56,872 bases of DNA, taken from contig CACYRK010000019.1 in NCBI GenBank assembly GCA_902776835.1, forward strand, positions 1-56,872. The letters run 5' to 3'. The notes below the pieces were generated by a model. That model was not told where the DNA came from. It ran no database searches and saw only the letters and a list, made by a program, of their open reading frames with translations. Below, one piece after another: positions 8,882-17,104 of this stretch (position 1 is its first letter; every line of letters begins with the position of its first letter). The position numbers and the translations under genes are program-made. The stretch is from an uncultured Bacteroidales bacterium (GTDB taxonomy: Bacteria; Bacteroidota; Bacteroidia; Bacteroidales; Muribaculaceae).

Positions 8882-8953
8882 CAAAAAAATATTCTTATAC
8901 AAGAATATAACGCAAAAAAATGCCCCATTAGTATATCAATTGCCAAATTCTTT

Positions 8954-8992
8954 AATGCACAATGCTTAATCAATGCACAATGCATAATGCAC
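8954..8992. repeat. Heptamer array, AATGCAC family
   Basis: Units AATGCAC, AATGCTT, a partial AATC, then AATGCAC, AATGCAT, AATGCAC. This is the reverse-complement sense of the TGTGCAT/TATGCAT arrays at 9098-9140 and 11066-11109. Confidence 0.75.
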
Positions 8993-9069
8993 AAAACTGA
9001 GATTGTGCATCACGCAAGTGGAAAATTCTTTTCGCGAAATTCGGATAAATTCGCATTAAGAAAGTCACA

Positions 9070-9095
9070 AAAAAAGAGGGCCGCGAAGGCCCCCC
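9070..9095 (-). terminator. Intrinsic terminator of the 9141-10811 gene
   Basis: The minus strand reads GGGCC, loop TTCGC, GGCCC, then TCTTTTTTT. The hairpin lies downstream of the heptamer array in the direction of transcription, so the array is in the transcribed 3' UTR. A near-identical terminator is at 11034-11062. Confidence 0.8.
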
Positions 9096-9097
9096 AA

Positions 9098-9140
9098 TAT
9101 GCATTGTGCATTATGCATTTACGAAATTGTGCATTATGCA
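9098..9140. repeat. Heptamer array (TATGCAT/TGTGCAT), 3' UTR of the 9141 gene
   Basis: Three units (9098-9118) and two more (9127-9140) are separated by TTACGAAA-like sequence. The TAA stop of the minus-strand gene (9141-9143) forms the first bases of what would be the next unit. Stop codon, array and terminator follow each other directly. Confidence 0.85.
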
Positions 9141-10811
9141 TTATCTAACGACTATCTTGTGGCTGTGGCCGGCCAGGCGCACGACGTAAATTCCTGGCTC
9201 CACGGCGATATGGGCCGTGCCGTCGATGGTTTGGCGTGCGACCACGCGGCCGCTGAGGTCAATCACGTCGACCGGTCCGCGGTAGTCACCATCGATGTCG
9301 ATGCCGCCGAAGCCCGTGCGCAGTTGCGGCGTCGGCCCACTCTCCTTCACCCCGTCAATGCCCGTGAAATCAGGGTTGAAGTCTTGAGTCTTGTATTCAA
9401 TCTCATCATTTCCGTCAATAACGTGGCTCAAGCGAGCGGTATTATGTGCATAGGTATCGCGGATGATGGTATAGGGATATGCAATGTTTGTACCATATTT
9501 GCTGTACATCGTGCCGTTAGGTCCCACGCCTTCGAGCAATTGGATCCCCATGGTTGAATTGATGTGAGTGTTTCGGTAATGCATGTTGTTGGTGCTGTTG
9601 CGCCCTAAGCAGGTCAACGAGGTGCGCCAGTTTTTCAAGCCGTTATATGACGAGCCCCTCAATGTGCCTTGGGCCCACAGTGCGCCCATGTTGTTGAAGT
9701 CGTAGAGCGCCCACTCACCAGGGTATTCGCCCGGGATTTGCACCCAGGGCTCGGTGCGCACCAGTTCCTCATCGCGGTCAAAGGCGTCGTTGTAGATGAT
9801 GTACACGCGCATGTCGACCTCGCGCATCCAGGCGAACGGCACAGCGTCTGGCTCTGGTGTGTAGCCCTCATACCAGTAGAGGTTGGCATATTCAACCCCG
9901 TTGATGGTTGTGGTGCCTTTGAAGGTCATGGTGTAAAAACCATTCTCACCGTTGGGGTGGTTGCAGTTATAAATCCACTTCACACCCTGCCGCACTAATG
10001 GCACATAAATGTAGTCGGCAGGCCCATGCGTGTCGTCCCACTCTTCCTGCTTCGTCTTGTAGTAAAGATAGTTGTGACCCTCGTACTCAATCTCTCCATC
10101 TTCGCCCACCACGTGGCTCAAGCCGCTGATGTAGTTCATTCGCAAATTGCTTTCAGAGCCACTCAAATATGGCACAAGCAGGCTTCGGTTTGAGGCGGTA
10201 TTATTGTAGTCGTCTGGGCCTATACCCTCTACAAAGTCCATGCCGAAAACCACGTCATCATAGCCCCAAGTTGCAGTCCACACACGGCGGGTTATGCCCT
10301 TATCTGTTATTTCCGATAATGTGTACTGATCATCGGCAACCGCGTATTGCGAAGGAACATAACTTTTGTTTTGACCGTCGGCAAAATTGTCAAAGTCGTA
10401 AAGCGTGACCTCACCTTCAGGCGGCAACCAGCCGTAATTCCGCAGGTCACGATAGGCGTGTTCGACAAATGTGCAACCCTCGTTGTAGCGGGCGAAAACC
10501 TTGCTGCCTTCCTGGCGTGCCCAACCCATCAGGGCTTCGTCGCTGTAGTCGGGCTCGTCGCCAATGTAGTAGTAGCAGTTTGCGTAAGTCTTGCCGTCGA
10601 TTACAGTGGTTCCATGAAACTCGACGGTACAGAATGTCCATGTGCACGCAGTGTACTCTAAAGAGTAGTCATTGTAGTTATAAATCCACTTCACGCCCTC
10701 GCGCACCAGGGGCACACCCTCAGTCGCGTCCTGGGCTGTCGCTGAAAAATGCCCCACAAACATGGTAAGCAACAACAGCGTTCCTGTCAATCTTTTGAAA
10801 AATGTTTCCAT
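9141..10811 (-). CDS. Secreted two-repeat protein of unknown function with T9SS-like tail
   Basis: The protein starts METFFKRLTGTLLLLTMF and has a signal peptide ending SATAQ. This start (10811) is preferred over an in-frame codon 75 bp upstream because the longer head breaks the signal peptide pattern. The body has two copies of a module beginning VPLVREGVKWIYNYND (near residue 32) and VPLVRQGVKWIYNCNH (near residue 267). Each continues with GTTxIxGxxYAN and a glycine/aromatic-rich segment ending in SHVxxxxxEIEY. These look like secreted beta-rich modules common in Bacteroidales; no catalytic motif is evident. The end, GIYVVRLAGHSHKIVVR, is nearly identical to that of the 11118-13211 protein, and the 3' flanks match as well. 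Function unknown; export and surface sorting inferred. Confidence 0.82.
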   Translation of the reverse strand: METFFKRLTGTLLLLTMFVGHFSATAQDATEGVPLVREGVKWIYNYNDYSLEYTACTWTFCTVEFHGTTVIDGKTYANCYYYIGDEPDYSDEALMGWARQEGSKVFARYNEGCTFVEHAYRDLRNYGWLPPEGEVTLYDFDNFADGQNKSYVPSQYAVADDQYTLSEITDKGITRRVWTATWGYDDVVFGMDFVEGIGPDDYNNTASNRSLLVPYLSGSESNLRMNYISGLSHVVGEDGEIEYEGHNYLYYKTKQEEWDDTHGPADYIYVPLVRQGVKWIYNCNHPNGENGFYTMTFKGTTTINGVEYANLYWYEGYTPEPDAVPFAWMREVDMRVYIIYNDAFDRDEELVRTEPWVQIPGEYPGEWALYDFNNMGALWAQGTLRGSSYNGLKNWRTSLTCLGRNSTNNMHYRNTHINSTMGIQLLEGVGPNGTMYSKYGTNIAYPYTIIRDTYAHNTARLSHVIDGNDEIEYKTQDFNPDFTGIDGVKESGPTPQLRTGFGGIDIDGDYRGPVDVIDLSGRVVARQTIDGTAHIAVEPGIYVVRLAGHSHKIVVR

Positions 10812-10933
10812 GACGTTTTCATTTAACCAGTATCGCCCCAAAGCGGGGGCTAAACACTTGGTAATTAATTTTTTAAACTCCTTCATGATAATAATTTATA
10901 AGTTAGACTAAAGATTGTTTGTGATATTCGATA

Positions 10934-10941
10934 CAAAAATA
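10934..10941 (-). promoter_or_regulatory. -7 promoter element of the two-repeat secreted gene
   Basis: The minus strand reads TATTTTTG, consistent with TAnnTTTG, leaving a leader of about 115 nt to the start at 10811. No clear -33 element was identified. Confidence 0.45.
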
Positions 10942-11033
10942 ACACATAAATTTGGATTTTTCAAATATTTCAAACAAAAAATAAGTTTTTTCGAGAAATT
11001 CGTATAAATTCGCGAAATTCGCATTAAAAAAGT

Positions 11034-11062
11034 CACAAAAAAAGAGGGCCGCAAAGGCCCCC
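11034..11062 (-). terminator. Intrinsic terminator of the 11118-13211 gene
   Basis: The minus strand reads GGGCC, loop TTTGC, GGCCC, TC and a seven-T run. It differs from the terminator at 9070-9095 by one loop base. It follows a heptamer array located between it and the stop codon. Confidence 0.8.
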
Positions 11063-11065
11063 CAA

Positions 11066-11109
11066 TATGCATTGTGCATTATGCATTGTGCATTGAAGAA
11101 ATTGTGCAT
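11066..11109. repeat. Heptamer array (TATGCAT/TGTGCAT), 3' UTR of the 11118 gene
   Basis: Four alternating TATGCAT and TGTGCAT units occupy 11066-11093, then a 9-nt interruption and another TGTGCAT at 11103-11109. The stop codon of the minus-strand gene is at 11118-11120. The array and its flanks are a near copy of 9060-9150. Confidence 0.85.
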
Positions 11110-11117
11110 TAACGAAG

Positions 11118-13211
11118 TTATCTAACGATAATCTTGTGGCTGTGGCCGGCCAGGCGCACGACGTACACGCCCGGTTCGGCGGCGATGCGGTTCTCGCCGG
11201 GCTGCAGGTCGACGGTTGTGTGGGCACCGCTGAGCATCACCACTTGTGCCTGCTCGGCGGCATCACCCGTGATGACGATTTCGCCCTGGGCGCCCACGAC
11301 GCGCCAGGTGGCCTCGCTCAGGTCGGCAACGCCCGTGGTGGTGGCAACCTCGGCCCACGTGTTGTCGCTGAGCAACTTCTCGTCGTCGGCCGTGGCCAGC
11401 ACCACATCGCTCACGGCGATAGGCTCGCCGGCGATGAAGCGGCTGTCGGCCTCGACGTTAAGCGTGGCAATCACGCCCTCGCTGCCTGCGATGGTGGCAT
11501 GGTCGGTCGAGTAGATGATGATGCGCGCGTGGCGGTCGTCGCAGTTGCTGGCCACGGTGTGGCGGTTGGTGCGCTCGCTGCCGGTGGCGTTGCCCACGAA
11601 GTGCAGACCCTCGGGCAACGTGATGTCGGCCTGAAGGGCACTGTAACTGTGCTCGAGGGCTGTTAAGGCCACGTCGAGCGTGCGGCGCGCGCCGGCGTTG
11701 ATGGTGAGAGGTTCCACGGTAACCACATCGGTGGTGGTGGCGTAGAGCGGCGCGTTGTCGCCCATGCCGCGCACGCGGCGAGCAATCACGCGCTCACCGG
11801 TGAGGATTTTGCTCACCAGCGAGTTCAGGTCGGAGCCTTCGATGTCGCTGCTGGCGTTGATGTCGGCAGCCGGGAAGATAAAGATGTAAGGCTCAACCCC
11901 CAGCAGATAGTTGATCATCGCGTTCAAGTCGAGCACGTCGATGTCTTTGTCGCCATTCACGTCGCCCAGCAGGTAGTCCATCACGATGTGGAACTCGCGC
12001 CACTGGTCGAGTTTGCCGTAGTCGAGCGACATCTTGTCGGTGGGCGTGTAGAGTGTCACCTCAGGCTGGTTGACGCCGTCCCACACGTTCTCGCCCAAGC
12101 GTGCCGGGGCGGCGCTCACGTAGATGGTGTCGAGGCCCGTCATGCCGGCCATGGCGCGCTCACCCAGGTAGCGTACGCTGGCGGGGATGGTGAAATACTT
12201 GGCTTGCGCAAGGCCGTAGAGGGCGTAGTCGCCCACGGTGAGCATGCCCTCGTTGAGCAGGTCGTTGCGCGTGATGCCGATGGCACCCGCCAGCAGGAAG
12301 TCGCCCGTGGTGGTGAGCGAGGTGGGGATGACGAGGTCGCCCATCTGGTCGCAGTAGAAGAATGTGCCGTTGCCCAGGCTGGCGAGCGTGGCGGGCAGCA
12401 CCGCCGTGGTGAGCGGCGTGCGTGCAAACGCCCAGTCGCCGATGCTCGCGAGTTGCGTGCAAGCGCTCAGGTCGACGCTGGTCAGCCCACTCTCCATAAA
12501 TGCCTCGCGGCCGATGCTGCCCAGTGTGGCGGGCAGCGCGATTTGCGCCAGTGCGGCGCAGCCTGTGAAGGCGGCATCGCCGATGGCCGTCGTGCCCGGC
12601 GCAAAGGTGACGGCGCTCAGCAGTACGTCGCCCAAGAAGGCGCGCGCCGGCACGGCGACAGCACCCTGCAGGGTCACGCTCTCCAGACTGGCGCAATGGG
12701 CAAAGGCGCCCTCGCCCAGATGGGTGATGCCCTCAGGAATGGTGACGCTGGTCAGGCCGCTGCCGTTGAAGGCGTACGACCCGATGCTCGTCAGCGTCGA
12801 CGGGAAGGTGATGCTGCGCAATGCGGTGTTGCCGGCAAAGGCCGCCTGGCCGATGCCTTTCAGGCCCTCGGGAAGAACCACGTTCTCGAGTTTGGCGCCG
12901 ATGAGCGAGTTGTGCGGTATTACGTCGCTTTCAAATGTGTAGGTGGTGCCGATGAGCGGATGGGCGACGTCGCTGTAGGCCTCGATGGTGACACCGGCCA
13001 GGTTGAGTTCGGTGAGTTCGGTCAACTCATAGCCGATGAATTTGAAGTCGCGTGCGTCCATCGTGCCGGTCACCTTCAGCGTGGTAACGCTATGGTCGCT
13101 AACAAGGTGTTCCAGGCCGCCCGAGGTGCTTTCCACCTCCAGCGCCCAGGCATTGGTCATGCAGGCCAGCAGGGCCAGCAGACACAGTGTGTAACGCAAT
13201 GTTGTTTTCAT
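11118..13211 (-). CDS. Secreted LRR - dockerin - cohesin-like protein with T9SS-like tail (paralogue)
   Basis: This 697-residue protein has the same architecture as 6845-8854. The signal peptide is MKTTLRYTLCLLALLACMTNAWA. BspA-like leucine-rich repeats with IGxxAFxGCxxL units cover about residues 90-400. A dockerin lies at about 414-470 (GDVNGDKDIDVLDLN and DINASSDIEGSDLN). A cohesin-like domain occupies about 497-620 (INAGARRTLDVALTALE, ADITLPEGL, ARIIIYSTDHA). The last residues are GVYVVRLAGHSHKIIVR. Dockerins bind cohesins in a calcium-dependent way in known cellulosomes; having both types in one protein could allow self-chaining or multi-protein assembly (inference). It begins 24 bp after the stop of the upstream secreted gene (13236-14678), so the two are probably one operon. 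Confidence 0.86.
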   Translation of the reverse strand: MKTTLRYTLCLLALLACMTNAWALEVESTSGGLEHLVSDHSVTTLKVTGTMDARDFKFIGYELTELTELNLAGVTIEAYSDVAHPLIGTTYTFESDVIPHNSLIGAKLENVVLPEGLKGIGQAAFAGNTALRSITFPSTLTSIGSYAFNGSGLTSVTIPEGITHLGEGAFAHCASLESVTLQGAVAVPARAFLGDVLLSAVTFAPGTTAIGDAAFTGCAALAQIALPATLGSIGREAFMESGLTSVDLSACTQLASIGDWAFARTPLTTAVLPATLASLGNGTFFYCDQMGDLVIPTSLTTTGDFLLAGAIGITRNDLLNEGMLTVGDYALYGLAQAKYFTIPASVRYLGERAMAGMTGLDTIYVSAAPARLGENVWDGVNQPEVTLYTPTDKMSLDYGKLDQWREFHIVMDYLLGDVNGDKDIDVLDLNAMINYLLGVEPYIFIFPAADINASSDIEGSDLNSLVSKILTGERVIARRVRGMGDNAPLYATTTDVVTVEPLTINAGARRTLDVALTALEHSYSALQADITLPEGLHFVGNATGSERTNRHTVASNCDDRHARIIIYSTDHATIAGSEGVIATLNVEADSRFIAGEPIAVSDVVLATADDEKLLSDNTWAEVATTTGVADLSEATWRVVGAQGEIVITGDAAEQAQVVMLSGAHTTVDLQPGENRIAAEPGVYVVRLAGHSHKIIVR

Positions 13212-13235
13212 ATCGATATGATGTATTTTATATGT

Positions 13236-14678
13236 TTAATTCACTATTACTTTCTTCGTCTTGCCGTCGGTGACCACGAGATACACTCCCGGTGGCACGT
13301 CGGCGCTGCGTGTGGCCATCAACGCTCCGCACACGTTGTAGATGGCGGTGTGTCGTGCTCCGGTCACCTCGATGTGCCCGGGCGTGACGCTCACCACTGG
13401 TGCGTCGTCGCCGGGGCTGCTGACCTCGGTGAATATCATCGGGGCCTCGAGCGGGTAGGCGATCAGTCGCACCGTCATGATGTTAGGCGGCGAGAACGTC
13501 GAGTCGCGGTCGCTGACGCCAAAGGGCACCATTCCAATGCGTCGCGGCACGTCGTTGCTCGCATCACGCTCAACCGTGGCGCTGCTCATCTTGGGATGCG
13601 CCTGCACTACCAAGCGTGGAAAGGTGTAGAGCGCGCCCCGCGACAGGGTGCTGCGGCCACGGCACCAACTGAGGTTGAGTTCGATGTTGCGAAACATCTG
13701 CACCAACTCGTAGTTACGGTCAATCTCCATGTCGGGCGCCGCCTTGAGATACGGCACGCTGTCCTCGCTCTCGTCGTAGTAGCCGACCAGCGAAATCACC
13801 TCGTTGACCTGCGGCGTGAACTCTTCGCCGGTCAGGTCGTAAGGCTGTGGCAGCACGGTGAACGGCTCCGCAGCCTCGCCTGGCAACTGGCTTATCATCA
13901 GGCAACGATTGCCGCGACGGTTGTCGTAAATGCCTGCAAACTTGGCTCCGCCCTCGATGGTGCGCATGTTCATCAGCGTCGCCCAAGTGGCGCGGTCGGT
14001 GGCCTCCAGGCGTATCCAGTTGCCGTTGCCGTCGGTCACAAAGGCGGCATAATCGCGCTCCAGGGTGTCGACCACCGCAAGCGGGGTAGAGATGAAGTAC
14101 ATCTGGCCGTCGGTCGTGGCCTCGTCGATGGTCGACGGACGGTAGATGTGCGTCGTCGTGCGCTTGATGGCCTCCTGGTTGACGCTCTGGTGGCCGTCGC
14201 CAACGGCAAATTTGCATCCGCCGTTCACATTCTCCACATTCAGCGGCACCATCGGTGGCATGTCGCCAAAGGCCATCTTCACACGCATCAGGCAATACTT
14301 GCCCTTGCTGAGTCCGCCGCGCTGCAGCGTGTAGCCCGCAACGCACATCCGGCTGCCCTGGTAGTTCACCGCCACGTCGTAGTTCATGCTGTCGCCAAGT
14401 GCCTCTTCGTTCAGTTCGAAGTACACGGGCTGAGGCAGGCTGTCGCTGTCGGCGACCCATTTCAGCGGAATAAACTCGGCGCCCTTGGCGGTACTCAAGC
14501 CAAACTGGAACTGCGTCAGGCTGTCGCAATCGGTGTCCAGCCAAATGTTCACCACCACCGTGTCGCCGGGCGCGACGAAGAAATCGTCGACACTCAACCG
14601 CGTGGTGGCCAACATCGGCAAAACGCCGATGGCAATGACCGCTACGATGGGCAATATGTGGTGCCTTAACTGTGTCAT
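13236..14678 (-). CDS. Secreted cohesin-like domain protein with T9SS-like tail
   Basis: The start at 14678 (MTQLRHHILPIVAVIAIGVL) gives a signal peptide. A longer in-frame start at 14729 would overlap the promoter element at 14727-14734 and is rejected. Soon after the signal the sequence reads FFVAPGDTVVVNIWLDTDC followed by FQFGLSTAKGAEFIPL, the pattern of a cohesin-like beta sandwich. The middle (DDAFVxxx-like strands, GAKFAGIYDNRRGN) is unassigned. The C-terminus, GVYLVVTDGKTKKVIVN, is a sorting tail. It heads an operon with the LRR-dockerin-cohesin gene 24 bp downstream, which suggests they act together at the cell surface. No catalytic motif is recognised. Confidence 0.8.
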   Translation of the reverse strand: MTQLRHHILPIVAVIAIGVLPMLATTRLSVDDFFVAPGDTVVVNIWLDTDCDSLTQFQFGLSTAKGAEFIPLKWVADSDSLPQPVYFELNEEALGDSMNYDVAVNYQGSRMCVAGYTLQRGGLSKGKYCLMRVKMAFGDMPPMVPLNVENVNGGCKFAVGDGHQSVNQEAIKRTTTHIYRPSTIDEATTDGQMYFISTPLAVVDTLERDYAAFVTDGNGNWIRLEATDRATWATLMNMRTIEGGAKFAGIYDNRRGNRCLMISQLPGEAAEPFTVLPQPYDLTGEEFTPQVNEVISLVGYYDESEDSVPYLKAAPDMEIDRNYELVQMFRNIELNLSWCRGRSTLSRGALYTFPRLVVQAHPKMSSATVERDASNDVPRRIGMVPFGVSDRDSTFSPPNIMTVRLIAYPLEAPMIFTEVSSPGDDAPVVSVTPGHIEVTGARHTAIYNVCGALMATRSADVPPGVYLVVTDGKTKKVIVN

Positions 14679-14726
14679 TAGCACTGAAATAGTGGGCGAG
14701 CACTCAGTACCCACTATCTCAACCTG

Positions 14727-14734
14727 CAAAGATA
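14727..14734 (-). promoter_or_regulatory. -7 promoter element for the cohesin/dockerin operon
   Basis: The minus strand reads TATCTTTG, an exact consensus element. Transcription would begin near 14720, giving a leader of about 42 nt to the ATG at 14678. This decides the start of that gene. Confidence 0.65.
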
Positions 14735-14821
14735 ATCATTTTTTATGGCAAACAACTCTATTTCCGCTTTTTTTCCATTTTTTTTACAAACCACCCACCC
14801 AAAATCGTCAAAACCGACCCC

Positions 14822-14869
14822 TCGAGCACTCGATTGTTCGAATGTTCGATTGCTCGAATGCTCGAGCAC
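14822..14869. repeat. Octamer array (TCGAWTGC)6 in a divergent intergenic region
   Basis: Six exact 8-nt units: TCGAGCAC, TCGATTGT, TCGAATGT, TCGATTGC, TCGAATGC, TCGAGCAC. Each begins with the self-complementary TCGA. A longer array of the same family is at 25460-25547. Confidence 0.9.
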
Positions 14870-14935
14870 CCAAGTTTCACCTGGGCGTGTTTTCAGCCAC
14901 GACTGGGTGGGCGATCGACATTTTTCTTGCTAAAA

Positions 14936-14967
14936 TTGTGGTAGTAGTTGATTTTTTACTAACTTTG
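14936..14967 (+). promoter_or_regulatory. Promoter for the fimbrillin/FISUMP lipoprotein gene
   Basis: TTG at 14936-14938 and TAACTTTG at 14960-14967 are separated by 21 nt. A leader of about 23 nt would precede the ATG at 14997, arguing against the in-frame codon at 14967 as start. Confidence 0.65.
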
Positions 14968-14996
14968 TGGCATACAACCAATTTAAAGTCACGGCT

Positions 14997-16514
14997 ATGA
15001 AATATTTTGCCCTTTTACTTTTGTTGATTTCTGCTGCGTTGTTGACCTCGTGTGACGACAACGACCCAGAAAGTCGCCAGATGACTTTCACTGCGGCGAT
15101 GCCTACCGACGATTGGTCGGCATCGAGGCCCAGCAGCATATTAAATGGTGTGCCTGAAGAAGACGATTTCAATCTGGTAACGCAGTGGCACGACGGCGAC
15201 AAAATCCGGCTTTTTGTGCGTCAAGGCGACAAGGTGTATCAGGTTGAGAGCCCGGCGACCATCTACGACATAAGCAGCGACGGCAAGACTTGCTCATTCC
15301 AGTTCACGCTGCCTAAGTCGGTCAAAACCGATCGTGACTACGACATTTTCGGTGTGGTGGGGCTGGACGTGATTGTCGATGGCGAGGATGTCATTGCCTT
15401 GTGCGGCGTGAAGCGCGTGGGGGTTGACCGCAATGGCGCTGTGTCGCTGCCGATATGGTTCACATCCAAGAAAGGCACCAGCCAGGTTAAGTTCCGCCAC
15501 CTGTTCACCTACGAGGTGCTGTATGTGAACAACAGCACGGGCTCGAGCATGAAGTTTAAGCATCAAGGATTTGATGTGGGAACACCATGGTACAAGTATA
15601 ACGAAAAAATTGTGCTCAACAACACTTCGAAATATGCAGGCACAATCGAGACGAAACCCGATGCCGAGAGTAACGAAATCACCATCGACGCTTGGGACAC
15701 AGGCGTGATAGTATCGTGGTATATCCCAGCACATGAAATCAGTGATGTCACAACCGACATTCCCATCGACAACGCCAAACTTAGGGCCGTGGTCAATGGC
15801 AGCGTTGTCCGCACCACCGACGCATTGAAATCCTACAAGAAGTTCTCACGCGGCACTCCGTACTATATGCAAGTTACGTGGGACGGAAAAAACCTGTATT
15901 TCTCCAACGATTTCTGTCCTGATGGAAATCATCCGCACATCGTCGACATGGGTTTGCCCTCAGGGACTAAGTGGGCGTGCTGTAATGTTGGCTCCGATGC
16001 GCCATCGCAGCGTGGCGACTTCTTTGCCTGGGGTGAGACTTCACATAGGTCATCCTTTAGTCCAAATTATTACAAGTGGTACTCGGGTGGCGACAGCCAT
16101 AAAATTCTTAAATACAACCAAAACAGCGCCTTTGGCACAGTCGATAACAGAGCAGAACTCGAGCCGGCCGATGATGCCGCCTATGTGAATTGGGGGCCTG
16201 AGTGGCGTATGCCCAAGTTGATGCATTTTTATGAGTTGATGCACAACTGCACAATCGAGTGGGTTAAGGTGAACGGCACGGCAGGCTACGTCTTCAAGAG
16301 CCAGACCAACGACAATGCTCTTTTCTTCCCGCTTACCGGTTGGAATCCTCGAGGCGCGAGGGCTGAATCGATTGGAACCTACTATTCACGAGACAACGAC
16401 GACGAGAGGCCCGACTTGGCTATTTGCCTGGCTCTCAACTATGTTAACTCGATGGTCTATTTGGCTTATCTGCCACGCTACATGGGCGCAAACATCCGCG
16501 CCATCAAGCAATAA
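14997..16514 (+). CDS. Lipoprotein with fimbrillin-like N-terminus and FISUMP C-terminal domain
   Basis: The start at 14997 gives MKYFALLLLLISAALLTSC, a lipoprotein signal with cysteine at residue 19. Residues of about 25-300 resemble Bacteroidales fimbrillin-family proteins (QMTFTAAMP after the lipobox, a KIRLFVRQGDKVYQ strand, repeated Ser/Thr/Asp-rich strands). From about residue 310 the sequence fits the FISUMP/DUF1566 class: HIVDMGLPSGTKWACCNVG, FFAWGETSHRSSFSPNYYKW, WRMPKLMHFYELMHNCTIEW and FFPLTGW. Fimbrillins polymerise into surface fimbriae, and FISUMP domains are found on many surface lipoproteins without known activity. It stands alone with its own promoter and converges on ruvC (only 2 bp between stop codons). 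Surface display is inferred. Confidence 0.8.
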   Translation: MKYFALLLLLISAALLTSCDDNDPESRQMTFTAAMPTDDWSASRPSSILNGVPEEDDFNLVTQWHDGDKIRLFVRQGDKVYQVESPATIYDISSDGKTCSFQFTLPKSVKTDRDYDIFGVVGLDVIVDGEDVIALCGVKRVGVDRNGAVSLPIWFTSKKGTSQVKFRHLFTYEVLYVNNSTGSSMKFKHQGFDVGTPWYKYNEKIVLNNTSKYAGTIETKPDAESNEITIDAWDTGVIVSWYIPAHEISDVTTDIPIDNAKLRAVVNGSVVRTTDALKSYKKFSRGTPYYMQVTWDGKNLYFSNDFCPDGNHPHIVDMGLPSGTKWACCNVGSDAPSQRGDFFAWGETSHRSSFSPNYYKWYSGGDSHKILKYNQNSAFGTVDNRAELEPADDAAYVNWGPEWRMPKLMHFYELMHNCTIEWVKVNGTAGYVFKSQTNDNALFFPLTGWNPRGARAESIGTYYSRDNDDERPDLAICLALNYVNSMVYLAYLPRYMGANIRAIKQ

Positions 16515-16516
16515 CG

Positions 16517-17104
16517 TTATTTTTTGGGGAGGCCTTTTACGCGGTCGGGGTGCTGGGCGATAAACGACTTCCACGAGCCGCCGCGGTGACTGCTCACCGG
16601 CTTCTGACTCTCGTAGAAGTGGCACAGCGCGGCAGCGAGGGCGTCGGTGGCGTCGAGCAGCGCCGGCATGTGGTCATTGCTGATGTGCAGCGTGCGCTGT
16701 ATCATGCTGGCTACCTGCTCCTTACTGGCTGCACCATTGCCCGTAATCGCCATCTTGATTTTGCGCGGCTCATACTCGGTGATGGGCACCTCGTGGTTGA
16801 GCGCGGCGGCCATCGCCACACCCTGGGCGCGCCCAAGTTTGAGCATCGACTGCACGTTTTTGCCAAAGAAGGGCGCCTCAATCGCCATCTCGTCAGGAAG
16901 AAACTCGTCGACCAGGCTGGTCACGCGGGTGAAGATGCGGTGCAGGCGCATATAATGGTCTTCGTAGCGGTTTAGTTTCAGCACGCCCATCACGATGAGT
17001 TGTGGCGTCTTGCCCTTGATGCCAAGGATGCCGTAACCCATCACCGTGGTGCCCGGGTCGATGCCAATGATGATTTTATCCCACTGTTTGATGCTCGTGT
17101 TCAT
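16517..17104 (-). CDS. ruvC: Holliday junction resolvase RuvC
   Basis: RuvC cuts Holliday junctions with RuvAB during recombination repair. The 195-residue protein has the RNase H-like fold motifs: [10 protein letters not shown] with catalytic D16, [11 protein letters not shown] with E76, and [14 protein letters not shown] with D151 and D154. The stretch [17 protein letters not shown] is the family DNA-contact helix. The ATG at 17104 overlaps the TGA of the upstream DUF6056 gene by 4 bp (ATGA), implying translational coupling. Genomic neighbours are otherwise unrelated to repair. About 30 residues at the C-terminus (after FYESQKP) are beyond the core. Confidence 0.96.
   Translation of the reverse strand: MNTSIKQWDKIIIGIDPGTTVMGYGILGIKGKTPQLIVMGVLKLNRYEDHYMRLHRIFTRVTSLVDEFLPDEMAIEAPFFGKNVQSMLKLGRAQGVAMAAALNHEVPITEYEPRKIKMAITGNGAASKEQVASMIQRTLHISNDHMPALLDATDALAAALCHFYESQKPVSSHRGGSWKSFIAQHPDRVKGLPKK

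Noticed and set aside
6845..13211. Polysaccharide utilisation locus
   Set aside because: No SusC/SusD pair, glycoside hydrolase or regulator is in the cluster; dockerin and LRR proteins alone do not define one.
11988..14669. 893-codon open frame on the + strand
   Set aside because: It is the antisense shadow of two secreted-protein genes, caused by high GC and codon bias. It has no signal peptide, domain or promoter, and its Ala/Gly/His/Val-rich composition is typical of antisense frames.
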